NCBI GenBank assembly: GCA_038245725.1
Contig: JBBRSD010000008.1
Span: forward strand, 62,001-126,000
DNA from: JBBRSD01 sp038245725
GTDB taxonomy: Bacteria; Actinomycetota; Coriobacteriia; Anaerosomatales; JAAXUF01
Direction of reading: 5' to 3'
DNA: 64,000 nucleotides
The notes under the pieces are model-generated. The model ran no database searches and was not told the origin of the DNA. It saw nothing but the letters and a program-made list of their open reading frames with translations. The position numbers and the translations under genes are program-made. Of this stretch, positions 26,136 through 34,924 are shown piece by piece (position 1 is the first letter of the stretch; every line of letters begins with the position of its first letter).

Positions 26136-28397
26136 CTACCCCTCGCGAAGCTCCTCGCTTGCGAACTCTCCCGCGACGAGCCGCTCGAGCGTTGGCTCGA
26201 ACGCGCCAGCCAGCTTCTCGACGCTGACGTCGAGCCGCTCGCATATCTTAAGCGAGTCGCCGCCGACGGTGCCGATGACGCCGTAAGGCACGTCGTGCTC
26301 GAGCAGGATCGTCACGAACTGCTCGGCGTCGGTGTCTGCGACCGTGGCGACGATGCGCGACTGCGTCTCGCCGAAGAGCGAGGCGGTCGGGTGCAGCCCG
26401 TCGTGGAGGTGGACGTCAGCGCCGATGCGGCCGGCGATGCAGCTCTCGGCGAGGCTGACCGCGATGCCGCCTTCGGAGCAGTCGTGCGCGGACTTGATGA
26501 TGCCGGCGCCGATCGCCTCGCGGACGGAGCCCTGCACGTCGCCCTCGAGACCGAGGTCGAGCGCCGGCGGACGTCCGGCCACCATGCCATGCGCGACCTT
26601 GAGGTACTCGCTGCCGCCAAGCTCCTCGAGCGACTCGCCGATGAGGAACACGACGTCGCCAGCGTCCTTGAACGACGCAGTGGCGTGCTTGGTGACATCG
26701 TCCATCACGCCCACGAGGCCCACTGTGGGCGTCGGATAGATGGGAGAACCGAACGACTCGTTGTAGAAGCTCACGTTTCCGCTGATGACCGGGATGCCCC
26801 ACTCCTTGCACGCGTCCGCGAGGCCGCGGATCGACTCGTAAAACGTCCAGAACACCTCGGGCTTCTCGGGATTGCCGAAGTTCAGGCAGTCGGTGATCGC
26901 GGCGGGGGTGCCACCGGCGCACGCGACGTTGCGCGACGCCTCGGCGAGCGCGATCTGCGCGCCCACGTACGGATCGAGGTAGCAGTACCGCCCGTTGCAG
27001 TCCGAGGAGACCGCGATGCCGCGGCCCTCGTCGCCGATGCGCAACACGGCCGCGTCGCTGCCGGGCAGCACCACCGTGTTGAGGATGACCTGATGGTCGT
27101 ACTGCTCCCATATCCAGCGCCGCGAGCAGATGTTCGGGCTCGCGAGCAAGCGCAGGAGCGTCGCGCCGAGGTCAGCCGGCTCGGTGGGGAGCGCAAGGGT
27201 GAGCGGGTCGAACGCCTGCACCTCGTCGAGGTAGGCCGGCCGGGTCATCGCGGGGTCGTAGATGGGCGCGTCGTGAGCGAGCGTGGAAGCTGGCATGTCG
27301 GCGACGATCTCGTCGCCTTCGCGGACTACGAAGCGCTCGGTGTCGGTGACGGTGCCGATGACGGTGGAGCGCAGGCCCCACTTGGTGCAGATGGCTTGCG
27401 CGGCCTCAAGGTTACCCGGCTCGACGACCGCGAGCATGCGCTCCTGCGACTCGCTCACCATGAACTCGAACGCCTTCATCTCGTCCTCGCGCGCCGGAAT
27501 CTTCAGCACGTCGATGTCGAGCCCGACGCCACCACGCGACGCCATCTCGCTCGCCGAACTGGTCAGCCCCGCCGCCCCCAGGTCGCCGAGACCCACGAGC
27601 AACTCCTGGCCGAGCAGCTCGAGGCACGCCTCGATGAGCAGCTTCTCCTCGAACGGATCGCCCACCTGTACGGCCGGACGCTTGTCCTCGGCACGCTCGT
27701 CGAATTCCTGGCTCGCGAGCACGGACGCGCCGCCGATCCCGTCTCGGCCGGTCGTGGAGCCGATGAGCAGCACGAGGTTGCCGGGGCCGGCCGCAACCGC
27801 GCGGATGATCTCGTCCTCGCGCATGACGCCGAGCGACATCGCGTTGATGAGGCAGTTGCCCTCGTAGGCTTCCTCGAAGTAGACCTCGCCGCCCACGGTG
27901 GGCACGCCGAGGCAGTTGCCGTAGCCGCCAATACCGGCGACCGCTCCTTCGAAGAGGTAGCGCTGACGGGGCTTGTCGAGCGTGCCGAAGCGCAGCGAGT
28001 TCAGCGATGCGATGGGACGGGCGCCCATCGTGAAGATGTCGCGGATGATGCCGCCGACGCCGGTCGCCGCGCCCTGGTAGGGCTCGATGGCGCTGGGGTG
28101 ATTATGGGATTCCATCTTGAAGGCGACAGCCCAGCCGTCGCCCACGCCGATGACGCCCGCGTTCTCGCCGGGGCCCTGCAGCACGTGCGGGCCGGACGTG
28201 GGAAACATCCGCAGCGCCTTGCGCGAGTGCTTGTAGCTGCAGTGTTCGCTCCACATGAGCGAGTACATGTAGAGCTCGGTAATGGTGGGCCTGCGGCCGA
28301 GGATCTCTACGACTTTCTCGTACTCATCGGGCTTGAGGCCAAGCTCCACGGCAAGTTTGGGGGCGAGGTCTTCGGCAAGCGGCTCGATGGTGATCAC
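26136..28397 (-). CDS. purL: Phosphoribosylformylglycinamidine synthase subunit II
   Basis: Large synthetase subunit of the three-part FGAM synthase, acting with PurQ and PurS. The 753-residue length is that of the small (non-fused) PurL. Hallmarks are SLMWSEHCSYKHS at the N terminus, MESHNHPSAIEPYQGAATGVGGI, GDLGAAGLTSS, and the second-half GNVSFYNE and HDCSEGGIAV. I chose a GTG at 28397 with AAGGAG seven bases before. Longer frames upstream lack conservation. The next genes upstream in the operon are a membrane protein, purQ and purS. The spacing of about 147 bases to 28545 holds no visible gene. Confidence 0.97.
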   Translation of the reverse strand: MITIEPLAEDLAPKLAVELGLKPDEYEKVVEILGRRPTITELYMYSLMWSEHCSYKHSRKALRMFPTSGPHVLQGPGENAGVIGVGDGWAVAFKMESHNHPSAIEPYQGAATGVGGIIRDIFTMGARPIASLNSLRFGTLDKPRQRYLFEGAVAGIGGYGNCLGVPTVGGEVYFEEAYEGNCLINAMSLGVMREDEIIRAVAAGPGNLVLLIGSTTGRDGIGGASVLASQEFDERAEDKRPAVQVGDPFEEKLLIEACLELLGQELLVGLGDLGAAGLTSSASEMASRGGVGLDIDVLKIPAREDEMKAFEFMVSESQERMLAVVEPGNLEAAQAICTKWGLRSTVIGTVTDTERFVVREGDEIVADMPASTLAHDAPIYDPAMTRPAYLDEVQAFDPLTLALPTEPADLGATLLRLLASPNICSRRWIWEQYDHQVILNTVVLPGSDAAVLRIGDEGRGIAVSSDCNGRYCYLDPYVGAQIALAEASRNVACAGGTPAAITDCLNFGNPEKPEVFWTFYESIRGLADACKEWGIPVISGNVSFYNESFGSPIYPTPTVGLVGVMDDVTKHATASFKDAGDVVFLIGESLEELGGSEYLKVAHGMVAGRPPALDLGLEGDVQGSVREAIGAGIIKSAHDCSEGGIAVSLAESCIAGRIGADVHLHDGLHPTASLFGETQSRIVATVADTDAEQFVTILLEHDVPYGVIGTVGGDSLKICERLDVSVEKLAGAFEPTLERLVAGEFASEELREG

Positions 28398-28544
28398 AAA
28401 GGCTCCTTGGGGAGGGCTCGGCGGATAGGGACATGGTACCGCAACGCAGGTCGGTCTCGGCACCGCTTTCCCGGAGGATCAGCACCTCGTTTTGGCGTTC
28501 AGGAGCGGTCCCTCCGCCCCCAAGCGTGATGAGGTCGCCGGGGC

Positions 28545-28952
28545 TCACTCTCCTCGTGAGGACTCTCTCACGGGCACGCTCTCGGGCTCGATCGTGTCGC
28601 CACCGTCGGCGAGAAGCTGCGGCTCCTCGTCCGGCTCGGCTACGGCCTGCTTCGGATACACGATGCGCAACAGATACGCCGCCTGCTGCGCCAGCGCGAG
28701 CGGGGTGCAGAGCACCACGATGCCGGTCAGCGCGATGGGGATCGCGTTGAACTGGCCGAACACTATGAGCACGAGGTATGCGGCCTGCGGCGCGAGGTAC
28801 CACCAGCGGACGCGTTGGGTCGGGCGCGGGCCACCGAACCACGAGCTGCGCACAACGTCGATGACGACGAAGGCGGCGAGCATCCCCGCGAGGAACAGCA
28901 CACTGACGAGGATCCAGAACAGCGGCCCGCCGATGCCTACCGCGAAGCCCAT
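28545..28952 (-). CDS. Small three-TM membrane protein within the purine cluster
   Basis: A 135-residue product with three hydrophobic segments (PLFWILVSVLFLAGMLAAF, YLAPQAAYLVLIVF, IPIALTGIVVLCTPLAL) and an acidic C-terminal tail. No family recognised. The ATG follows the purQ stop by one base (TGACATG), so it is translationally coupled, and it precedes purL. Its function in purine synthesis is unknown. Insertion of unrelated membrane genes into pur operons is common in actinobacteria, so the link may be only positional. Confidence 0.8.
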   Translation of the reverse strand: MGFAVGIGGPLFWILVSVLFLAGMLAAFVVIDVVRSSWFGGPRPTQRVRWWYLAPQAAYLVLIVFGQFNAIPIALTGIVVLCTPLALAQQAAYLLRIVYPKQAVAEPDEEPQLLADGGDTIEPESVPVRESSRGE

Positions 28953-28953
28953 G

Positions 28954-29652
28954 TCAGCCAGCGACCTCGGCGAGGCGCTGCACGATGGTCGTGAAGAACG
29001 GCTGTCCGTCGGTTCCGCCAGTGATCGGGTCGACCACGCGCTCCGGATGCGGCATGAGGCCGAAGACGTTGCCGCGCTCGTTGCAGATGCCGGCGATGTC
29101 GTCGAGCGAGCCGTTGGGCGCGCTGCCGCCAGGCGCGGTCGAGCCGTCAGCCTCGACGTAGCGCAGGACGACCTGGCCGTTGGCGTTGAGGGCTGCGAGC
29201 GTCTCGGCGTCGCACACGAAATTGCCCTCGTTGTGGTTGATCGGAATCTGGATGACGCTGCCTGCCTGGGTGTCGACCCACTGGCAAGCGCTCTCCTCGA
29301 CACGCAGGTTCACGGTCTTGCAAATGAACTTCAGGCCGCGGTTCCGCAGCATCGCGCCCGGCAGCATGTGCGCCTCCGTGAGGATCTGGAAGCCGTTGCA
29401 GATGCCGAGGACCGGCCCGCCCTTCTCGGCGAAGCGGACGACTTCGGCCATCACGGGGCTGAAGCGCGCCACGGCGCCGGTGCGGATGTAGTCGCCGTAG
29501 GAGAAGCCGCCCGGCAGCACGATCGCGTCGAAGCCTGAGATATCGGTGTCGCCGTGCCAGATGTACTCGCTCTCAAAGCCGAGGTAGTGCGTGGCCCGGA
29601 TGACGTCCTGCTCGCAGTTGGAGCCCGGGAAGATCACGACGCCAAAGCGCAT
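28954..29652 (-). CDS. purQ: Phosphoribosylformylglycinamidine synthase subunit I (glutaminase)
   Basis: Class I glutamine amidotransferase subunit that feeds ammonia to PurL. 232 residues, normal length. It starts MRFGVVIFPGSNCEQD; the nucleophile Cys is in GICNGFQIL and the His/Glu of the triad in LMPHPERV. The ATG at 29652 follows the purS stop by two bases. A longer frame upstream overlaps purS and is rejected. It is encoded in the order purS-purQ-membrane protein-purL. Confidence 0.97.
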   Translation of the reverse strand: MRFGVVIFPGSNCEQDVIRATHYLGFESEYIWHGDTDISGFDAIVLPGGFSYGDYIRTGAVARFSPVMAEVVRFAEKGGPVLGICNGFQILTEAHMLPGAMLRNRGLKFICKTVNLRVEESACQWVDTQAGSVIQIPINHNEGNFVCDAETLAALNANGQVVLRYVEADGSTAPGGSAPNGSLDDIAGICNERGNVFGLMPHPERVVDPITGGTDGQPFFTTIVQRLAEVAG

Positions 29653-29654
29653 CT

Positions 29655-29891
29655 CTACGCCTCCCCGACCAGCTCGATGCGATACTCCTCGATGACCGGA
29701 TTCGCGAGCAGTTTCTCGCACATCTCCGAGACGACGCTAAGATCCGCGTCGGCCTCCATGCGGATGTACTTGCCGATCTTCACCTCGTGAACGCCCTCGT
29801 AGCCGAGGTTGACGAGCGCGCGCTCGGCGGTAGCGCCGGGCGGGTCGAAGATGCCCTTCTTATACGTCACGTAGATCTCGTAGCGCGCCAT
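29655..29891 (-). CDS. purS: Phosphoribosylformylglycinamidine synthase subunit PurS
   Basis: A 78-residue adaptor that joins PurQ to PurL. Typical sequence: YEIYVTYKKGIFDPPGATAE, LGYEGVHEVKIGKYI, MCEKLLANPVIEEYRIE. The second ATG (29891) fits the AAAGGA ribosome site better than the one two codons upstream. It is just upstream of purQ. Confidence 0.95.
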   Translation of the reverse strand: MARYEIYVTYKKGIFDPPGATAERALVNLGYEGVHEVKIGKYIRMEADADLSVVSEMCEKLLANPVIEEYRIELVGEA

Positions 29892-29916
29892 CGTCATCGT
29901 CCTTTCGATCGAGCCG

Positions 29917-30354
29917 TTACTCGGCTTTGGGTTCCTTCGGTGTCTTCCCGGACTTGGCCTGCTGGAAGGCGGCCTTACGAAGCGGGCGCATCTTCGTCCA
30001 GTCGATGAAGAACGCGTAGATGATGGCGGCATACGACAACCCCAAGACGACGCTGTAGGCCGTGCGAGCCCACGGCGTGTGCACGTAGGCGAGTATCCCG
30101 TAAGAGATAGCGACGAGTACGATGCCGGCAACGAGGAAGATCCACCATTGCTTGCGCACCGCGCGAAACTCCGCCGTGTCCGGATTGCGCATCGCGAGCG
30201 CGGAGCCCCCTGACGACTTCGACTTCGCCGACGACTTCGAGCCGCTGCCTGTGTTCGTCTTGGACGGCTTGGCGGCCGCCGCGGATTTGCGGGTCTTGCC
30301 CTCCGGCCCGGTGTGCTTCTGGTAGCGCGCATTCATGGGGCTGCGTCGTGCCAT
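29917..30354 (-). CDS. Two-TM membrane protein with basic Ser/Lys-rich N terminus
   Basis: A 145-residue protein. About 60 residues of Lys/Ser/Gly-rich, probably disordered cytosolic sequence precede two membrane helices (WWIFLVAGIVLVAISYGILAY, SVVLGLSYAAIIYAFFI) and a basic tail. No family assigned, although the pattern is like actinobacterial small integral proteins found near purC. It lies eight bases after purC and 25 before purS, so it is part of the purine operon. Confidence 0.8.
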   Translation of the reverse strand: MARRSPMNARYQKHTGPEGKTRKSAAAAKPSKTNTGSGSKSSAKSKSSGGSALAMRNPDTAEFRAVRKQWWIFLVAGIVLVAISYGILAYVHTPWARTAYSVVLGLSYAAIIYAFFIDWTKMRPLRKAAFQQAKSGKTPKEPKAE

Positions 30355-30362
30355 GTGGAGAG

Positions 30363-31250
30363 TTACGCCTTCCCTTCCGGGATGAACGTGCGGCCGGTGA
30401 TGAGCTCGTATGCCTGGATGTACTTAGCGGAAGTGGCTTCGATCACGTCGGCGGGTAGCCGCGGCGCGGGTGCTGTCTTGTCCCAGCCGCTCGCTTCGAG
30501 CCAGTCGCGGACGAACTGCTTGTCGAAGCTGGGCTGGCTCTTGCCGGGCTCGTAGGTGTCGGCGGGCCAGAATCGGCTCGAGTCCGGCGTCAGCACCTCG
30601 TCGACGAGGGTGACTTTGCCGCCAATGAGTCCGAACTCGAACTTGGTGTCCGCGATGATGATGCCGCGCGTGGCCGCATGATCCCGCGCCGCCGAGTAGA
30701 CCGCGAGCGACTTGGTCCGCAACTCCGTCGCCGGCCCTTCGCCGATACGTTCGGCCATGCGCTCGAAGCTGATGTTCTCGTCGTGGTCGCCGATGTCAGC
30801 CTTCGTGCTGGGCGTGAAGATGGGCTCCTCGAGGGGGCTGCTCTCCACGAGGCCGGCCCGCAGCGGAATGCCGCACACGGTTCCCGCGCGCTGGTACTCC
30901 TTGAGGCCGGAGCCTGCGAGGTAGCCGCGCACGATGCACTCCACCGGGAAGACGGTCGCCTTCTTCACGAGCATGAATCGGCCCGCGAGGTACTCCGCGT
31001 GCGGCGCGAACCGCTCAGGAAGATCGGCGACGTCGGCCGAGATGAGGTGGTTCTCGACGACGCCGGAGAGCAGCTCGAACCAGAAAAGCGAGAGCTTCGT
31101 GAGGACCTCGCCCTTGAATGGTATCGGGTCGTCGAGGACGACGTCGAAAGCGCTGAGGCGGTCGGATGCGACGAGCAAGAGCCTATCGCCGAGGTCGAAC
31201 AGGTCGCGGACTTTGCCCTGCGAATCGGGCGTCAGCGGGGAAATCGGCAC
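30363..31250 (-). CDS. purC: Phosphoribosylaminoimidazole-succinocarboxamide synthase
   Basis: ATP-dependent ligation of CAIR and aspartate. 295 residues, the longer SAICAR-synthetase class. Motifs: QGKVRDLFDLGDRLLLVASD, SAFDVVL, ECIVRGYLAGSG, IADTKFEFG, EVLTPDSSRFWP. A GTG start at 31250 with GGAG seven bases upstream fits; the longer frame is in the permease gene's 3' end. The start lies inside the last codons of the upstream permease gene (about 19 bases overlap). It heads the purC-purS-purQ-purL order. Confidence 0.96.
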   Translation of the reverse strand: MPISPLTPDSQGKVRDLFDLGDRLLLVASDRLSAFDVVLDDPIPFKGEVLTKLSLFWFELLSGVVENHLISADVADLPERFAPHAEYLAGRFMLVKKATVFPVECIVRGYLAGSGLKEYQRAGTVCGIPLRAGLVESSPLEEPIFTPSTKADIGDHDENISFERMAERIGEGPATELRTKSLAVYSAARDHAATRGIIIADTKFEFGLIGGKVTLVDEVLTPDSSRFWPADTYEPGKSQPSFDKQFVRDWLEASGWDKTAPAPRLPADVIEATSAKYIQAYELITGRTFIPEGKA

Positions 31251-32527
31251 TGAGGGCTCCTCCAGGGGTCGTGTGGCGAGAGAGCCGGCCCAGGGAGCGA
31301 TGTAGGCGAGAGGGGCACGGCGGTACGCCGCCATTGTAGGCGAAGCGGGAGGCCGGGGCGAGGGCTGCGCGCGTCGGCGAGCGGGTCGGATGGCGCTCCG
31401 CCCATCATGCGCAGCATCTGCATCCCGCCGGTCGCGAAGAACCGCCACACGAGCACGGCGGCCAACGCCAGAAATGCGATGTTGAGCACCGTGGTGTAGT
31501 TCCACGTGATCGAAGCTTCAACGACCGTTGCCGCTCGCTCGGTCGGGATGAGGCCCAAAACGCCGAAGACGATCTCGATGAAATACCCCGCAAGTACCAT
31601 CGCCGCGTAGAACACGGCTGTCAGCATCAGCGTCATCTTCACGCCGTAATACTTCCTGTAGATGTTGATGATCGGGAGGATGAGCAGGTCAGCGTAGATG
31701 AAGCTCATCACGCCGCCGAAGCTGATGCCGCCGTTCCAGAGCACGGCAGCGAGCGGCACGTTACCGATCGAGCATACGAAACTCAGGATCGCGACGATCG
31801 GGCCGATGATCGGACCCCAGATGGCCGACCAGATGCCGTGGCCCTCGAAGAAGAAGCGCTGCCAGAACTCCATCGGCACCCACGCAGCAATCGCGCCCGC
31901 GATGAGGAGTCCGACGACGATGTCGCGCAACACAGCCGCCCACTCCATGACGAAAACTCCCGACACCGCGGTGAACCCCTCTGGGGAGAAGAGGCGCTGC
32001 CAGATCGTGCCGTCGCCACCCACGCTCATGTCCATCGCGGCGTGGCCCTCCATCGAGCCAGCCTCGCCCTTGTTCGCCTGCGCCAGCGCCTCCGCGACAA
32101 GCCGATCACGCAAGAAGAATCGGAACAGAGCGGCGATGATGACGATCATCACGACCCCGCCGATGAATTCGGCCAAGGTGAACTGCCAGCCCAGCAGCAG
32201 CCAGATGATGATGCCGAGCTCGATGACCAGGTTGGTCGAAGCGATCTCGAACGCCATCGCGGCAGTGAAGGTCGCGCCCTTTCGGAACAGCGAGCGCGCC
32301 AGCGCAACCGCTGCGTACGAGCACGAGGAGGATGCCGCGCCAAGCAGAGTCGCCGTGACGAGCGTCTTGGGCGAGTCTTCGCCAAGCGCACGCTCAATGT
32401 CTTGCTTGCGCACGACGGCGCGGACGACCGCCGAGAGGGCGAACCCCAAGATCAGCGCCCACAGAATCTCCCACGTCATCGCCGCGCTCATCGAGAGCGC
32501 GCGACCTATCTGGCTGAGCAGCGCCAC
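31232..32527 (-). CDS. UPF0718/YraQ-family permease
   Basis: A 431-residue membrane protein with about ten helices. The first half has the family motif LLGAASSSCSYAAVALARSLFRKGA and the second FVCSIGNVPLAAVLWNGGISFGG, an internal repeat. It is related to permeases often found with metal or arsenic genes, but the substrate is unknown. I placed the start at a GTG (32527) with AGGGA eight bases before. An ATG at 32560 is possible. The C-terminal 45 residues are Pro/Arg-rich, unlike the family, and run over the purC ribosome site and start. This tail may come from a frameshift or lost stop. Confidence 0.85.
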   Translation of the reverse strand: MALLSQIGRALSMSAAMTWEILWALILGFALSAVVRAVVRKQDIERALGEDSPKTLVTATLLGAASSSCSYAAVALARSLFRKGATFTAAMAFEIASTNLVIELGIIIWLLLGWQFTLAEFIGGVVMIVIIAALFRFFLRDRLVAEALAQANKGEAGSMEGHAAMDMSVGGDGTIWQRLFSPEGFTAVSGVFVMEWAAVLRDIVVGLLIAGAIAAWVPMEFWQRFFFEGHGIWSAIWGPIIGPIVAILSFVCSIGNVPLAAVLWNGGISFGGVMSFIYADLLILPIINIYRKYYGVKMTLMLTAVFYAAMVLAGYFIEIVFGVLGLIPTERAATVVEASITWNYTTVLNIAFLALAAVLVWRFFATGGMQMLRMMGGAPSDPLADARSPRPGLPLRLQWRRTAVPLSPTSLPGPALSPHDPWRSPQCRFPR

Positions 32528-32691
32528 TTCATCGTCCCTGCTATCGGGGAATCCGGACATCTTGTGGATACCCGAGCGGCGCGAACGCGTCCCCTCGAGC
32601 CGCCGGCCCAAGCCACGCTACTGATTCACGGACGCTGCGGCCATCATCAGTTGCAGCGCGCGACCACTTCCCAGGCGCAGATCGTCACTAG

Positions 32692-32922
32692 CTAGAGGAT
32701 TGTCCATCCGGTCACGTACAGCACGCCGAGCAGCCCGTGCACCGCCGCGAGGCCGAGAATCGCGAATGCCGTCCAGCGGTGGACGACCCGGTGCTTCTTG
32801 CCCAGCTTGACGACTCGAAGGCCGAGCAACACTTCGAAGATCGTCAGCGCGAGCAGGATCACGCCGATCGTCAGCATGATCGTGCCGGTCACAGGCATGC
32901 CGAGAACCATCGCCAGCTCCAT
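32692..32922 (-). CDS. Small two-TM membrane protein
   Basis: A 76-residue hydrophobic protein with helices TIMLTIGVILLALTIFEVLLG and FAILGLAAVHGLLGVLYV separated by a basic loop KLGKKHRVVHRW. His residues in the loop and at the second helix (AAVHG) give a cytochrome-b561-like look, but it is too short to assign. It is 165 bases upstream of the permease start and may be separately transcribed. Confidence 0.65.
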   Translation of the reverse strand: MELAMVLGMPVTGTIMLTIGVILLALTIFEVLLGLRVVKLGKKHRVVHRWTAFAILGLAAVHGLLGVLYVTGWTIL

Positions 32923-33025
32923 TCATCACGGGTCACAAGAAGCATACCCGAGGCCGACTCGGCGAACCGTTCGGGGGCGCGGCGCGTCTCAACGGGTACG
33001 AACCACGCAGATCCCGGGAGGCATT

Positions 33026-33403
33026 ATGCTCATCCGTCGCACCGCAATCGCACTGCTCGCGGCCATCATCGCGCTCAGCGCGTTGGCGGTCCTCTCGGGC
33101 TGTGCTCCGGTACTGCCCGGCACACCGCCCGGAATCACCGGGTCGGTCACGAGTTTCGTTCCCGGCGACGAGCGCCCGGCGTCGATGCTGGTCGAGGGGC
33201 CGGCACAACCGTCGGGAGCCGTCTCGGACAAGGCGCAGGTCACGATCGAGCCCGCCACGATGTTCTTCGACGCGCAAGGCAAGCCCACGAAGGCGTCGTC
33301 GATTGTGGTCGGTACGCGCGTGAGGGTGTGGTTCAACGGCGCAGTGGCGGAGTCGTACCCGGTGCAAGGCTCGGCGAGTGCAGTGCAGATCCTCGGCAAT
33401 TAG
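33026..33403 (+). CDS. DUF3221-type small lipoprotein
   Basis: A 125-residue exported protein with lipobox LSGC after a clean hydrophobic segment (AIALLAAIIALSALAVL). The mature domain is an OB-like beta barrel with TIEPATMFFDAQG, VGTRVRVWFNGAVAESYPVQG and VQIL, as in DUF3221 proteins. ATG has GGGAGG six bases upstream. It is convergent with the histidine kinase at 33416. The role is unknown; such proteins are surface-anchored. Confidence 0.85.
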   Translation: MLIRRTAIALLAAIIALSALAVLSGCAPVLPGTPPGITGSVTSFVPGDERPASMLVEGPAQPSGAVSDKAQVTIEPATMFFDAQGKPTKASSIVVGTRVRVWFNGAVAESYPVQGSASAVQILGN

Positions 33404-33415
33404 CGGGCGGGCGCT

Positions 33416-34924
33416 CTACGCGAGCGGCAGCCGGATCTCGAAGACCGTTCCGCCACCTTCTCGGCGACGCGCCTCGATCGTACCGCCGAAGCGCTCGACT
33501 ATCTCCTTGGTGACCGCGAGCCCGATGCCTAGGCCGCCGCTCGAGCGCTCGCGCGCTGCGTCGGCGCGCCAGAAGCGCGAGAACACCCGGCCGATGTCTT
33601 CCTCGGCGATGCCGATGCCGGTGTCGGCGACCTCGATGAGGCCGTAGTCGCCGTCCCGCTTGGTGCGCACGTCGACGCGACCACCGGCGGGCGTGTAGCG
33701 CGCGGCGTTGGAGAGCAGGTTGCCCACGGCCTGTTGGAGACGATCGGGGTCGGCCAACACGAAGACGCGGCCCACGATTTCGGCGGACCCCTGGACGTCG
33801 ACGGTCTCGAGCATGGCCGCATGCGAGTCGAGGGCCGCCCGCACCGGAACGGCGAGGTCGATGCGACTCGTGCGGAACTGAACCGAGCCGTTCTCGAGCC
33901 GCGAGAGCTCGAGGATGCCGCCCGCAAGCCGGCCGAGGCGCACCGTCTCGTCTCGGACGATGCCGAGGTGCTCCTCGTCGGCCGGCATGACGCCGTCCTG
34001 CATGGCCTCGACGGTCGCCTGGATCGCCTGCAGCGGCGTGCGTAGCTCGTGCGCGACGTCCATCGTCAGACGCCGCTCGAGTTCGCGGTCGGCCTCGATC
34101 GAGTCGGCCATGTCGTCGAGCGCCTTGCCGAGAAACCCGATCTCGTCGAGACCCTCCAGGCCGGTGCGGGCATTATGTTCGCCGCAGCGCAGGGCTTGCG
34201 CGGTCTCGGTGATGTTCTCGATGGGACGCGCCAGACGCCGAGAATAGACCGCGCCCGCGAACGAGGCGAGCACGATCGCGACGATCGCCGCGACGGCGAG
34301 ACCCACCAGCGAGCCCTCGCGGAACTTCATGTCTCGCTCGCTCAGAAGCGCCCCGGCGCCACCGTATGCCCACACGCGCACAGTCCCGATGTCGTGACCG
34401 CTGACTATGATGCGCGAGGTCGCCACGTGGCCGTGCGGGTTGAGAACGGTCGTGTCGGTGGCGGAGAGACTCGGTAAGGTCGCGCCACCCTGCTGCAGTG
34501 CGGTCTGCATATGCCTGCGCATAGTGGCCTCGTCGTAAATCAGCTGGCCGCTGGGGCTGAGCACCTGCACGCCCACGTTGCTCGTCGGTCCGAGCATCGG
34601 GATCTGTCCGATCGTCCGGTAGTCGAATCCGTAGACCGGGTAGTACGCGCCGACGATTGCCGCGACACCATCCGAGAACCGCTGAAGGTTGTCTCGGAGA
34701 TACCGGTCGAACTGGTAGTTCCAGACGACCGCGAGCAGGAGGCCGGCGAGGATCGCCGTCAGTGCGGCGACGGTCGCGAATGCGAACGCGAGTCGGCGTC
34801 CGAAGGTGCGTGGAGCGGCCGAGCGAACCTTGGCGCAGTTGGCGGCGTCAGTCTCGGAGAGTTCGGCTGCGGCGGTCTCGGCGAGCGTTCCGGCGGGCGG
34901 AGGATCCCTGCGAAGCCTAGTCAT
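33416..34924 (-). CDS. Membrane sensor histidine kinase
   Basis: A 502-residue kinase. TM1 is near residues 43-66 (FATVAALTAILAGLLLAVV), followed by an extracytoplasmic sensor of about 140 residues. TM2 (VAAIVAIVLASFAGAVYS) and HAMP come next. The phosphoacceptor His is in AHELRTPLQAI, N-box NLLSNAARYT, G-boxes DTGIGI and GGLGIGLAV. The ATG at 34924 overlaps the response-regulator stop by eight bases (ATGACTAG), indicating coupling. The N-terminal 40 residues before TM1 are Ala/Arg-rich and cytosolic. Confidence 0.94.
   Translation of the reverse strand: MTRLRRDPPPAGTLAETAAAELSETDAANCAKVRSAAPRTFGRRLAFAFATVAALTAILAGLLLAVVWNYQFDRYLRDNLQRFSDGVAAIVGAYYPVYGFDYRTIGQIPMLGPTSNVGVQVLSPSGQLIYDEATMRRHMQTALQQGGATLPSLSATDTTVLNPHGHVATSRIIVSGHDIGTVRVWAYGGAGALLSERDMKFREGSLVGLAVAAIVAIVLASFAGAVYSRRLARPIENITETAQALRCGEHNARTGLEGLDEIGFLGKALDDMADSIEADRELERRLTMDVAHELRTPLQAIQATVEAMQDGVMPADEEHLGIVRDETVRLGRLAGGILELSRLENGSVQFRTSRIDLAVPVRAALDSHAAMLETVDVQGSAEIVGRVFVLADPDRLQQAVGNLLSNAARYTPAGGRVDVRTKRDGDYGLIEVADTGIGIAEEDIGRVFSRFWRADAARERSSGGLGIGLAVTKEIVERFGGTIEARRREGGGTVFEIRLPLA

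Noticed and set aside
26295..28529. Open frame of 744 codons on the + strand opposite purL
   Set aside because: Lies antisense to a conserved purine gene, has no ribosome site or recognisable product; long antisense frames are expected in DNA with this GC and codon use.
28398..28544. Possible RNA gene in the gap after the purL start
   Set aside because: I could not form a cloverleaf or other clear structure, and the 147 bases hold no convincing start.
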